From assembly GCF_018449475.1 (NCBI RefSeq), contig NZ_JAHCQH010000017.1:124001-188000 (forward strand): 64,000 nucleotides of DNA, in the 5' to 3' direction. The position numbers and the translations under genes were made by a program. Positions 52,414 to 61,057 of this stretch are shown here, piece after piece. The number at the start of each line of letters is the position of its first letter. Within the stretch, counting starts at the first letter, position 1. The notes under the pieces are model-generated. The model did not search any database, was not told the DNA's origin, and was given only the letters and a program-made list of their open reading frames with translations. This stretch comes from Ancylobacter radicis. GTDB lineage: Bacteria; Pseudomonadota; Alphaproteobacteria; Rhizobiales; Xanthobacteraceae.

Positions 52414-53151
52414 TCAGATCATGGCCATTCCGCCATTCACATGCAGAGTCTGCCCGGTGACATAGCCGGCCTCGCTGGAAGCCAGGTAGACGGCCGCCGC
52501 CGCGATGTCCTCCGGCGTGCCGAGGCGCGCCGCCGGAACCGCGGAGAGAATCGCGTCCTTCTGCTTGTCGTTCAGCACATCCGTCATCGGCGTGGCGATG
52601 AAGCCCGGCGCGATGCAGTTGACCGTGACGCCGCGCGCGGCGACTTCCTTGGCCAGCGCCTTGGACATGCCGATCATGCCGGCCTTGGCGGCGGCATAAT
52701 TGCCCTGGCCGGCATTGCCGGTCACCCCGACGATCGAGGTGATGCCGATGATGCGGCCGGTGCGCCGGCGCATCATGGAGCGCGCGGCGGCACGGGTCAG
52801 GCGGAAGCCGGCGGTCAGGTTCACCTGGATCACCGTGTCCCACATCTCGTCGGTGAGGCGCACGAACAGCCCGTCGCGGGTGATGCCGGCGTTGTTCACA
52901 AGAATATCGAGGACGCCCATGGCCTCCTCGGCCTGCGGCACCAGCGCCTCGACCTGCTCATTGTTGGAGAGGTCGCAGGGCAGCACGAAGCTGCGCTCGC
53001 CGAGCTGCGCGGCCAGTGCCTCCAGCGCCTCGCGGCGGGTGCCGGAGAGCGCCACGGTGGCGCCGCGGGCATGCAGAGCGGTGGCGATGGCGCCGCCGAT
53101 GCCGCCCGTCGCGCCGGTAACGAGAGCGGTTTTTCCGGTCAGATCGAACAC
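52414..53151 (-). CDS. fabG: 3-oxoacyl-ACP reductase
   Basis: 245 residues, short-chain dehydrogenase. NADP-binding TGATGGIGGAIA (about 12-23), N-N-A-G, catalytic Ser in ITSIVG, and Tyr-x3-Lys in NYAAAKAG. Third enzyme step in the elongation cycle. It starts 15 bp after the fabD stop. Confidence 0.97.
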   Translation of the reverse strand: MFDLTGKTALVTGATGGIGGAIATALHARGATVALSGTRREALEALAAQLGERSFVLPCDLSNNEQVEALVPQAEEAMGVLDILVNNAGITRDGLFVRLTDEMWDTVIQVNLTAGFRLTRAAARSMMRRRTGRIIGITSIVGVTGNAGQGNYAAAKAGMIGMSKALAKEVAARGVTVNCIAPGFIATPMTDVLNDKQKDAILSAVPAARLGTPEDIAAAAVYLASSEAGYVTGQTLHVNGGMAMI

Positions 53152-53166
53152 GGGAGTCTCCTAGGT

Positions 53167-54117
53167 TCAGGCCGTCGCGGGCGCAGCGGCGAAGGCCGCC
53201 ACATCCTCGGGCGTGCCGACATTGGCGGAGGCGACCTCGCGGGCGATGCGCTTGGTGAGGCCGGAGAGCACCTTGCCGGTGCCGACCTCGACAAGCCGCG
53301 TCACGCCCGCACCCGCCATGAAGGATACGCATTCGCGCCAGCGCACGGTGCTCGTCACCTGCTTGACCAGCAGCGCGCGGATTTCGGCCGGGTCGGTCAC
53401 CGGGGCGGCCGTCACATTGGCCACCAGCGGCACCTTGGGGGCGCGCATCGCGACCTCGGTCAGCGCCTGCGCCATCGCATCCGCCGCCGAGGCGATCAGG
53501 CTGCAATGGAAGGGGGCGGAAACGGTCAGCAGCACGGCGCGGGCCGCGCCCTCGCGCTTGGCGATCTCGCAGGCCCGGGCCACCGCCGCGGCGTTGCCGG
53601 AGACCACGACCTGGCCCGGCGCATTGTCATTGGCGATGTCGCAGACCTCGCCCTGCGCGGCTTCGGCGGCAACGGCGGCCACCTTGTCGAAGTCGAGGCC
53701 GAGGATCGCGGCCATGGCGCCGGTGCCGACCGGGGTCGCCGCCTGCATGGCGGTGCCGCGCAGGCGCAGCAGCCGGGCGGTATCGGCGATGGAGAAGGTG
53801 CCGGCGGCGGCGAGCGCGGAATATTCACCGAGCGAATGGCCGGCCACGAACGCCGCGTCGCGGGCGAGGTCGAGCCCCGCCTCGCTCTCCAGCACCCGCA
53901 GCGCGGCGAGCGAGGCCGCCATCAGCGCCGGCTGGGTGTTGGCGGTGAGCGTCAGGGCCTCGATCGGCCCCTCCCACATGATCGCGGAAAGCTTCTCGCC
54001 GAGCGCCTCGTCCACTTCCTCGAAGACGGCGCGGGCGGCGGTGAAATTGTCGGCGAGCGCCTTGCCCATGCCGACCGCCTGACTGCCCTGCCCGGGAAAC
54101 ACAAAGGCGCTGCTCAT
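53167..54117 (-). CDS. fabD: Malonyl-CoA-ACP transacylase
   Basis: 316 residues. Opening S-S-A-F-V-F-P-G-Q-G-S-Q-A-V-G-M-G and the active-site serine in GHSLGEYSAL (about 91-100) are standard, and a His follows in S-A-P-F-H-C-S-L. First gene of the fabD-fabG-acpP-fabF-mltG row. The start at 54117 gives the family N-terminus; the frame runs to 54195 but adds no recognised sequence. The ribosome site is weak. Confidence 0.96.
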   Translation of the reverse strand: MSSAFVFPGQGSQAVGMGKALADNFTAARAVFEEVDEALGEKLSAIMWEGPIEALTLTANTQPALMAASLAALRVLESEAGLDLARDAAFVAGHSLGEYSALAAAGTFSIADTARLLRLRGTAMQAATPVGTGAMAAILGLDFDKVAAVAAEAAQGEVCDIANDNAPGQVVVSGNAAAVARACEIAKREGAARAVLLTVSAPFHCSLIASAADAMAQALTEVAMRAPKVPLVANVTAAPVTDPAEIRALLVKQVTSTVRWRECVSFMAGAGVTRLVEVGTGKVLSGLTKRIAREVASANVGTPEDVAAFAAAPATA

Positions 54118-54307
54118 ATCGTGACGTATTCCATTCGTTAAGAATTGGCGGGCGCAGGAACACTGCCCTGCGCCGCCTGTCAAGCCGCGCAGCAAATGCC
54201 CCCCTGCCCCGGTCCCATCAAGGTCAGGCCGGAGGCGGGCCGCCAGAGGCCCTCTCCGTCGTTGCCGATGGCAGCTTCGAGAAAGCTCAGACGCCTACGC
54301 GTTTAGC

Positions 54308-55162
54308 ATGATCAAGATCATCATATTCGTCGGAAGTCTTGCGGCCGCGTCCATCGGGCTGGCGTCGGCCGTGCTGATCCTCTGGCTCGGGCGCACCGCC
54401 CCCCGGCGAATACGCCGGGCATGGCGGGCGCTGGCCGTCCTGCTGATGGCGGGAGCCTGCCTGAAGGCCTACCTCTCGCTTCACCTGTTCATCAATCACA
54501 TCGAGACCGCCGCGCACGATCTCGACATCCTGTCGCCGATCCTTGGCCTCTGCGGCAGCCTCTGCATGCTGGCAATGGTGATCCTGACGCGCGAATCTCT
54601 CGGCGATCCGCTGAAGGTGGCGGACCTCAGGAAAGCGGCGTTCACCGACACGCTGACCGGCCTGCCGAACCGCCGCAGTTTCGACATGGCGGTCGTCGAA
54701 CGGGTCGAGATCGCGCGCCGGCGCAATCAGCCTCTGGCGCTCATCATGTTCGACATCGACCATTTCAAGGCCATCAACGACTGGCACGGCCATGACGCGG
54801 GCGACGCGGTGCTGCGCGAGATCGGGCGCTGCCTGCGGCATGGCCAGCGCGACAGCGACATGGCGTTCCGCATGGGTGGGGAAGAGTTCATCCTGCTGCT
54901 GCCGGCCACCGATCTGACCCAGGGAACGCTGGTCGCCGATCGTCTGCGCAAACAGCTTGGCGATGTGAATATCGACAAGGACGGGCAACGGATAAGCGTT
55001 ACGACGAGCGCCGGCGTCGCCCTGCTGCGCCCCGGCGACGACGCGGCCTCCCTGCTCCAGCGCGCCGACGCGGCGCTCTACAGCGCCAAACGCAGCGGCC
55101 GCAACCGGGTCTGCCTGGAATCCTGCCCGGTGGTCCAGCTTGCGACGGCGGCTCAGGGGTGA
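54308..55162 (+). CDS. Membrane-anchored diguanylate cyclase (GGDEF)
   Basis: 284 residues. Two or three N-terminal helices (about 2-27, 39-62 and 72-93) anchor a C-terminal GGDEF domain with the intact active site G-G-E-E-F (190-194) and the inhibitory RxxD (R-D-S-D) five residues before it. It should make cyclic di-GMP and be inhibited by its product. D-I-D-H-F-K-A-I-N-D and S-A-G-V-A are family blocks. No sensor domain is recognised in the membrane part. It is a lone gene between fabD and the ribosomal proteins. Confidence 0.93.
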   Translation: MIKIIIFVGSLAAASIGLASAVLILWLGRTAPRRIRRAWRALAVLLMAGACLKAYLSLHLFINHIETAAHDLDILSPILGLCGSLCMLAMVILTRESLGDPLKVADLRKAAFTDTLTGLPNRRSFDMAVVERVEIARRRNQPLALIMFDIDHFKAINDWHGHDAGDAVLREIGRCLRHGQRDSDMAFRMGGEEFILLLPATDLTQGTLVADRLRKQLGDVNIDKDGQRISVTTSAGVALLRPGDDAASLLQRADAALYSAKRSGRNRVCLESCPVVQLATAAQG

Positions 55163-55195
55163 GCGTCACCGCGCGGCTGGAAATCCATGGCGCTC

Positions 55196-55223
55196 TTGAT
55201 TTCCCGGCGATTGCGCGTATAAG
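55196..55223 (+). promoter_or_regulatory. Likely rpsF operon promoter
   Basis: TTGATT (55196-55201) and TATAAG (55218-55223) with a 16-bp spacer. The transcript would have a ~190-nt leader before rpsF, long enough for the S6:S18 feedback that is known for such operons. Confidence 0.5.
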
Positions 55224-55336
55224 CGCGCCACTGTCAGTCCCGGCCGGGGGCTGAACGGACGGCTATGCTTTGGCTTTTGCCCGCATGGCAGGAATCATCC
55301 GATCTCCGCTGTCCCGTGTCCCCGCCTTCGAGATTG

Positions 55337-55360
55337 TTCGAGCCTTTCCCGAGGCTCGAA
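55337..55360 (+). repeat. Hairpin in the rpsF leader related to the dispersed repeat
   Basis: TTCGAGCCT (55337-55345) pairs with AGGCTCGAA (55352-55360). It resembles the arms of the intergenic palindrome at 25613-25709, so it may be a partial repeat copy that now lies in the leader about 60 nt before the rpsF ATG. Confidence 0.5.
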
Positions 55361-55420
55361 GGGCTCGGCGTCGGGATGATGGCCGCAATTGTGCGGAAAA
55401 CCTAAGGAAAGGCACGAGAC

Positions 55421-55909
55421 ATGGCTCTTTATGAGCATGTGTTCCTCGCGCGCCAAGACGTGACGGCGCAGCAGGTCGAGGAACTCACCGCCCGCTTCAA
55501 GGGCGTTATCGAGGCGAATGGTGGTTCGGTCACCAAGACCGAATATTGGGGTGTGAAGACCCTCACCTATCGCGTTCGCAAGAACCGCAAGGCGCACTTC
55601 TCGCTGCTCAACATCGACGCTCCGGCTCCGGCCGTCGCCGAGATGGAGCGCCAGATGCGCATCGACGAAGACATTCTGCGCTTCCTCACCATCCGCGTCG
55701 AGACGCTCGAGGAAGGCCAGTCGGTCATGCTGCAGAAGCGCGACCGTGACGATCGTGGCGACCGCGGCTTCGGTGATCGTGGCTTCGGCGGCGATCGCGG
55801 CTTTGGTGGCGGCGGCCGCAGCTTCGGCGGCGATCGCGGCGACCGTGGTGGTGATCGCGGCCCGCGCCGTGATCGTGAAGAGGCTCCGGCCAACGTGGAG
55901 ACTGAGTGA
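55421..55909 (+). CDS. rpsF: 30S ribosomal protein S6 with long repeat tail
   Basis: 162 residues. Residues 1-105 are the S6 core ([19 protein letters not shown]). Residues about 106-155 are an unusual tail of Gly, Arg, Asp and Phe, with repeats of D-R-G-F-G-G and R-G-D-R-G, and then an acidic end E-T-E. A ribosome site AAGGAAAGG is just before the ATG. The stop TGA overlaps the rpsR start. The DNA of the tail is itself repetitive (about 55740-55870). Confidence 0.95.
   Translation: MALYEHVFLARQDVTAQQVEELTARFKGVIEANGGSVTKTEYWGVKTLTYRVRKNRKAHFSLLNIDAPAPAVAEMERQMRIDEDILRFLTIRVETLEEGQSVMLQKRDRDDRGDRGFGDRGFGGDRGFGGGGRSFGGDRGDRGGDRGPRRDREEAPANVETE
55740..55870 (+). repeat. Coding repeats in the rpsF tail
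   Basis: Imperfect tandem repeats of units like GGCGATCGCGG encoding G-D-R-G with inserted Phe. Repeats of this kind can vary in number between strains. Confidence 0.6.
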
Positions 55910-56178
55910 TGGCATTCGGTGGCACCGGCGGCATGGCCGCCAATTCGTCCGGCGCTCGCCGTCCGTTCTTCCGTCGTCGCAAGACCTGCCCGTTCTCGGG
56001 CGCCAATGCGCCGAAGATCGACTACAAGGACGTGCGTCTGCTGCAGCGTTACATTTCCGAGCGCGGCAAGATCGTTCCGTCCCGCATCACGGCGGTCTCC
56101 GCCAAGAAGCAGCGTGAGCTGGCCCAGGCCATCAAGCGCGCCCGCTTCCTCGGCCTGCTGCCCTTCGTGATCCGTTGA
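55909..56178 (+). CDS. rpsR: 30S ribosomal protein S18
   Basis: 89 residues, full length. [15 protein letters not shown] and [19 protein letters not shown] are the family signatures. The ATG at 55909 overlaps the rpsF stop (TGATG). S18 binds S6 on the small subunit. Confidence 0.97.
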   Translation: MAFGGTGGMAANSSGARRPFFRRRKTCPFSGANAPKIDYKDVRLLQRYISERGKIVPSRITAVSAKKQRELAQAIKRARFLGLLPFVIR

Positions 56179-56192
56179 TCGCGTGACATTCC

Positions 56193-56220
56193 GTCCCCGG
56201 CTCCGGCCGGGGACGTTCTT
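56193..56220 (+). terminator. Hairpin after rpsR, possible attenuator
   Basis: GTCCCCGGC (56193-56201) pairs with GCCGGGGAC (56206-56214), followed by GTTCTT. Not a strong T-run; probably lowers but does not stop transcription into the next genes. Confidence 0.5.
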
Positions 56221-56318
56221 CAAGTGAGATTTACGACAGGCCGGCGGGAATCACCCTGCAGGTCTTGGCTGAGGCGGACGCGATCCTCCTCTAACCGCCC
56301 AAGCGGGACAGCTCGTCG

Positions 56319-57275
56319 ATGGTTCAGCTCTGGCTCATAGCGTTCGGCGCCGGTGCGGCGTCCGCCCTTCTGGTGGCAACCGTTGCCTCTGGCAGCGCCA
56401 TCGCTTTGCCGCTGTTCTATCTTGCCCCCCTGCCCATTCTCATCGTCGGCCTCGGCTGGTCGCAGGTCGCCGCTCTGGTGGCCGGCTCCGCCGCCGCCGT
56501 GGCGCTCGCGCTGGCCTTCGGGCTGGAGCTGATGCTGGCCTATGTCGCCGGCGTCGGCCTGCCCGCCTATGTGCTGGCCTATCTCGCGCTGATGGCCCGC
56601 CAGGACGCGCCCGACGGCCCGCTGGTCTGGTTCCCGGTCGGGCGCATCGTGCTCGCCGCCGCCGTGCTCGGCTGCCTTGCCGTGGCGGCGCTGATCCCGC
56701 TCGTCGCCGGGTCGATCGAGGATTATCAGGCGGCGCTGCGCACCCTGTTCCAGGCCATGCTGTCGGCCGATCCCGCCACCCCGGCGGATGCCGACACGGC
56801 GCGGCTGATCGACCTGCTGGTCACCGTCATGCCGCCCGCCGCCGCGCTCATCACCATGGTGACGCAGATCGGCAATCTGTGGATCGCCGCCCATGTGGCG
56901 CGCATGTCCGGCCGGCTCATGCGGCCCTGGCCGGACCTCGCCGCCATCACCGTGCCGCAGGGAACCGTCGCCCTGCTCGCCGGCGCCTTCATCGGCGCCT
57001 CGCTGTCCTCCGGCTTCATCGGCCTCGTCTGCGAACTGCTCGGCGCGACGCTGGTGATGGCCCTCGCCTTCATCGGCCTCGCCACCCTGCACTGGATCAC
57101 CCGCGGCGCGGGCGGGCGCACGCTGGTGCTGGGCACGGTGTGGATCGCCGCTCTCGCCCTTGGCTGGCCCTTCGCGCTGCTGGCGGTGCTGGGCGCGATC
57201 GAAACCCTCTTCGGAATCCGGCGCCGTTTCCGGCGCGGCGGAACCGGCGGACCGCCGGCCGCCAACGAAGCCTGA
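56319..57275 (+). CDS. DUF2232 multispan membrane protein
   Basis: 318 residues, about eight helices with a short soluble part (D-P-A-T-P-A-D-A-D) and a basic tail (R-R-R-F-R-R). This family sits between rpsR and rplI in many Hyphomicrobiales. Function unknown. It lacks cofactor motifs. Possibly cotranscribed with the ribosomal protein genes; rplI starts 37 bp later. Confidence 0.88.
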   Translation: MVQLWLIAFGAGAASALLVATVASGSAIALPLFYLAPLPILIVGLGWSQVAALVAGSAAAVALALAFGLELMLAYVAGVGLPAYVLAYLALMARQDAPDGPLVWFPVGRIVLAAAVLGCLAVAALIPLVAGSIEDYQAALRTLFQAMLSADPATPADADTARLIDLLVTVMPPAAALITMVTQIGNLWIAAHVARMSGRLMRPWPDLAAITVPQGTVALLAGAFIGASLSSGFIGLVCELLGATLVMALAFIGLATLHWITRGAGGRTLVLGTVWIAALALGWPFALLAVLGAIETLFGIRRRFRRGGTGGPPAANEA

Positions 57276-57312
57276 CACTTATTCAAATCGAACGATCGAA
57301 TGGAGAACTGAA

Positions 57313-57891
57313 ATGGAAGTCATTCTGCTGGAGCGCGTGGCCAAGCTTGGCCAGATGGGCGAAGTGGTCCGCGTCAAGGACGGGTTCGCCCGCAATTTCC
57401 TCCTGCCCTCGGGCAAGGCGCTGCGCGCCACCAAGGAAAACAAGACCCGCTTCGACTCGATGAAGGCGCAGCTTGAGACCCGCAATCTCGAGCTCAAGAA
57501 CGAAGCCGCCAAGGTCGGCGAGAAGCTCGCCGGCACCACCGTCGTGCTCGTGCGCCAGGCGGGCGAGACCGGCCAGCTCTACGGGTCGGTGTCCACCCGC
57601 GACATCGCCGACGCGCTGACCGCGACCGGCTTCACCGTCGAGCGCCGCCAGATCGTCCTCAACCACCCGATCAAGTCCATCGGCCTGCACGCCGTGCCGG
57701 TCACCCTCCACCCGGAGGTCGAGGTGTCGGTCTACGCCAACGTCGCCCGCAGCGCCGAGGAAGCCGAGCGTCAGTCGCGCGGTGAAGACCTCTCCGTCCG
57801 TCGCGATGATGACGAGGACGAGGATGAGGATGAAGCCCCGGCCGAAGCCCCCGCCGAGGACGATGCCGAGGCGGAAGACGAGCAGGCCTGA
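57313..57891 (+). CDS. rplI: 50S ribosomal protein L9
   Basis: 192 residues, longer than the ~150 typical because of an acidic tail (about 157-192, runs of Asp, Glu and Ala). The N-terminal domain [16 protein letters not shown] and the RNA-binding [12 protein letters not shown] are standard. Acidic L9 tails occur in several alphaproteobacteria. Followed by a strong terminator. Confidence 0.96.
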   Translation: MEVILLERVAKLGQMGEVVRVKDGFARNFLLPSGKALRATKENKTRFDSMKAQLETRNLELKNEAAKVGEKLAGTTVVLVRQAGETGQLYGSVSTRDIADALTATGFTVERRQIVLNHPIKSIGLHAVPVTLHPEVEVSVYANVARSAEEAERQSRGEDLSVRRDDDEDEDEDEAPAEAPAEDDAEAEDEQA

Positions 57892-57923
57892 AGTATTCCC
57901 TAGCGGAATACGCCAAATTGCGT

Positions 57924-57953
57924 AGCCCGGCCGCCTCGCGGCCGGGCTTTTTT
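57924..57953 (+). terminator. Terminator of the rpsF-rplI row
   Basis: AGCCCGGCCGC (57924-57934) pairs perfectly with GCGGCCGGGCT (57938-57948), followed by a run of T. Confidence 0.9.
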
Positions 57954-58111
57954 GTTATGTCTGCAATCTGCGCGTGTTGCGGCAGGCCGTTTGTTGTGAT
58001 GCAATGGTAAGCATCATCTAGATAAGCCCAGCGAATGGGCAGGCAGTTCTCCGTGCGGAGACTGGCCTCGACGGCTGGCCGCCGTATGACTGCCTGTGGT
58101 CGGAGTGGACC

Positions 58112-59371
58112 ATGGAACGGTTGCTCTTGCAGGTCATCTCCCGCGTCGTCCGGCGCGGTACGCTCAGCGTCACCCTCGCTTCCGGCCGCCGCGCCAGCTT
58201 CGGCGACGGCACCGGCATCCCGCTCGCCATGCGCTTCACCTCGGTGCAATGGCAGCGCCGGGTCTGCCTCGATCCCGAACTGGCCTTGGGCGAGGCCTAT
58301 ATGGATGGCGGCCTCATTGTCGAGCAGGGCGACATCGCCGACATCCTCGCTCTGTTCATGGCCCAGGTCGGCCTGGCCGTGCCGAGCGTCAGCGCCAAGC
58401 TGTTCATGAAACTGCGCTTCCTGTTCCGGCGCCTCGCGCAGTTCAATCCGCGCGAACGCTCGCAGCAGAACGTCGCCCATCATTACGATCTCGACGGGCG
58501 GCTCTATTCGCTCTTTCTCGATGCCGACCGGCAATATTCCTGCGCCTATTTCGAGCGGCCGGACCAGACGCTGGACGACGCGCAGCTCGCCAAGAAGCGC
58601 CACATCGCCGCCAAGCTGCTGTTCGACCGGCCGGACCTCGCCACGCTCGATATCGGCTGCGGCTGGGGCGGCATGGGGCTGTATCTGGCGGAGAATGCCG
58701 GCGCCCGCGTCACCGGCGTCACCCTCTCGCAGGAGCAGCTCGGCGTCGCCCGCAACCGCGCGAATGAGCGCGGCCTCGCGGAGCGCGCCGCCTTCCGCCT
58801 GCAGGATTACCGCGACACGCCCGGCCCGTTCGACCGGATCGTCTCGGTCGGCATGTTCGAGCATGTCGGCGTCGGCCATTACGACGAGTATTTCGCGCGG
58901 GTGGCGGAACTGCTGACGGATGACGGCGTCGCGCTGATCCACTCCATCGGCCGCTCGGAAGGTCCGGGCATCACCAATCCGTGGATCGCCAAATACATCT
59001 TCCCCGGCGGCTATATCCCCGCCCTGTCCGAGGTGCTGCCCGCCATCGAACGTGCCGGGCTCTATGTCACCGACATCGAGATCCTGCGCCTGCATTATGC
59101 CGAGACGCTCAAGGCCTGGCGCGAACGCTTCCTCGCGCATCGCGAGGAGGTCGAGCGACTCTACGATGCGCGTTTCGTGCGCATGTTCGAGTTCTACCTC
59201 GCCTCCTCGGAAATGGCCTTCCGCCATCAGGGGATGATGATCTTCCAGGTGCAGCTCGCCAGGCGCGAGGGGGTGGTGCCGATGACGCGCGGCTACATCG
59301 CCGAGGCCGAGGCGGCGCTGAAGGCGATGGAGACCCGCCACCGGCCGGGCCTGCGGCTGGCGGGGGAATAG
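58112..59371 (+). CDS. cfa: Cyclopropane-fatty-acyl-phospholipid synthase
   Basis: 419 residues. It adds a methylene bridge to unsaturated acyl chains of membrane lipids using SAM. SAM motif T-L-D-I-G-C-G-W-G-G-M-G (about 180-191), N-V-A-H-H-Y-D-L-D and the F-E-H-V-G segment are typical; the C-terminal half has Y-I-F-P-G-G-Y-I-P. Start at 58112 after a short upstream frame. A single-gene unit. Confidence 0.94.
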   Translation: MERLLLQVISRVVRRGTLSVTLASGRRASFGDGTGIPLAMRFTSVQWQRRVCLDPELALGEAYMDGGLIVEQGDIADILALFMAQVGLAVPSVSAKLFMKLRFLFRRLAQFNPRERSQQNVAHHYDLDGRLYSLFLDADRQYSCAYFERPDQTLDDAQLAKKRHIAAKLLFDRPDLATLDIGCGWGGMGLYLAENAGARVTGVTLSQEQLGVARNRANERGLAERAAFRLQDYRDTPGPFDRIVSVGMFEHVGVGHYDEYFARVAELLTDDGVALIHSIGRSEGPGITNPWIAKYIFPGGYIPALSEVLPAIERAGLYVTDIEILRLHYAETLKAWRERFLAHREEVERLYDARFVRMFEFYLASSEMAFRHQGMMIFQVQLARREGVVPMTRGYIAEAEAALKAMETRHRPGLRLAGE

Positions 59372-59547
59372 CGCGCGCCTCCTGTTACCGCATGGCTTGG
59401 CACTCTCCCGGTGCGGAATCGCGTCAAGCGGGATTCCGCTTTCCACAGGCCCTCCACAGGACAAAAATAGGACGCACGCGATTCGCCCGGACTCGTTCGC
59501 CGTGGTGGCGTTAGCTGTGAGCCAGCCCCAGCACACCCGGATACGCC

Positions 59548-61032
59548 ATGCTCGATTCCCCCGCCCGCCCCTCGGCGGCGTCAGAAACGAATTTCCGCAG
59601 CGCGCCTCACAATATCGAGGCCGAACAGGCGCTGCTGGGCGCGATCCTGGTCAATAACGAAGCCTTCTACCGCGTCTCCGACTTCCTTGAGCCGCGCCAT
59701 TTCTTCGAGCCGATCCACGTCTCGATCTACGAGACCACCTCCGCGCTGATCCGCGCCGGCAAGGTCGCGACCCCGGTTACGCTGAAGACCTTCCTGCCGG
59801 CCGATTTCGACGTCGGCGGCATGACGCCCTCGCACTATCTCGCCCGCCTCGCGGCCGAGGCGACGACCATCATCAATGCCGAGGATTACGGCCGCACCAT
59901 CTACGACCTGTCGGTGCGCCGCGACCTGATCGCGATCGGCGAGGAGATCGTCAACGAGGCCTATGAGGCGGCGATCGACGCGACGCCGCAGGACCAGATC
60001 GAGGACGCGGAAAAGCGCCTCTACGAGCTGGCCGAGACCGGCCGCTATGATGGCGGCTTCCTGCGCTTCAACGACGCGCTGAAGGAAGCGGTGGACATGG
60101 CGAGCCGCGCCTTCCAGCGCGAGGGCCATCTGTCGGGCACCGCCTCCGGCCTCGACGACCTCGACCAGATGATGGGCGGCCTCCAGCCCTCGGACCTCAT
60201 CATCCTCGCCGGCCGACCGGCCATGGGAAAGACCTCGCTCGCCACCAACATCGCGTTCAATGTGGCGGCGGCCTATCGCTCGGAGACGCTGCCGGACGGT
60301 TCGATCAAGGCGATCGACGGCGGCGTGGTCGGCTTCTTCTCGCTGGAAATGTCGGCCGAACAGCTCGCCACCCGTATTCTCGCCGAACAGGCCGAGATCG
60401 CCTCCTACAAGATCCGCCGCGGCGACATCACCGAGCACGAGTTCGACAAGCTCGCGAGCTGCGCGCAGATGATGCAGACCATCCCGCTCTATATCGACGA
60501 CACCGGCGGCATCTCCATCGCCCAGCTGCGCGCCCGCGCCCGGCGGCTGAAGCGCCAGCGCGGTCTCGATTTCATGGTGGTGGACTATCTCCAGCTGCTC
60601 ACCGGCTCGTCCAAAAGCTCCTCGCAGGGGCGCGTGCAGGAAATCACCGAGATCACCACCGGCCTCAAGGCGCTGGCCAAGGAACTGGGCGTGCCGATCA
60701 TGGCGCTGTCCCAGCTCTCGCGTCAGGTGGAATCGCGCGACGACAAGCGCCCGCAGCTTTCGGACCTGCGTGAATCCGGCTCGATCGAGCAGGACGCCGA
60801 CGTGGTCATGTTCGTGTTCCGCGAGGAATATTACCTCAAGGGCAAGGAGCCGAAGGAAGGCTCGGAGGAATGGTTCAAGTGGGACCAGGACATGAAGGCG
60901 GCACAGGGCATCGCCGAGGTCATCATCGGCAAGCAGCGCCACGGCCCGACCGGCACGGTGAAGGTCTCGTTCGAGGCGCAGTTCACGCGCTTCTCCAATC
61001 TGGCCCAGAGCGACCGCCTGCCGGAACATTGA
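59548..61032 (+). CDS. dnaB: Replicative DNA helicase
   Basis: 494 residues. N-terminal helical domain (N-I-E-A-E-Q-A-L-L-G-A-I-L) and a RecA-like ATPase with Walker A AGRPAMGKTS (about 224-233), M-V-V-D-Y-L-Q-L-L and the R-P-Q-L-S-D-L-R-E-S-G-S-I-E-Q-D-A-D block. Hexameric fork helicase. A ~35-residue loop including S-E-T-L-P-D-G-S-I-K-A-I-D-G-G lies after Walker A, a common alphaproteobacterial feature. No intein. Confidence 0.97.
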   Translation: MLDSPARPSAASETNFRSAPHNIEAEQALLGAILVNNEAFYRVSDFLEPRHFFEPIHVSIYETTSALIRAGKVATPVTLKTFLPADFDVGGMTPSHYLARLAAEATTIINAEDYGRTIYDLSVRRDLIAIGEEIVNEAYEAAIDATPQDQIEDAEKRLYELAETGRYDGGFLRFNDALKEAVDMASRAFQREGHLSGTASGLDDLDQMMGGLQPSDLIILAGRPAMGKTSLATNIAFNVAAAYRSETLPDGSIKAIDGGVVGFFSLEMSAEQLATRILAEQAEIASYKIRRGDITEHEFDKLASCAQMMQTIPLYIDDTGGISIAQLRARARRLKRQRGLDFMVVDYLQLLTGSSKSSSQGRVQEITEITTGLKALAKELGVPIMALSQLSRQVESRDDKRPQLSDLRESGSIEQDADVVMFVFREEYYLKGKEPKEGSEEWFKWDQDMKAAQGIAEVIIGKQRHGPTGTVKVSFEAQFTRFSNLAQSDRLPEH

Positions 61033-61057
61033 GCCCCGCCCCAACCCGCCCGACCGA

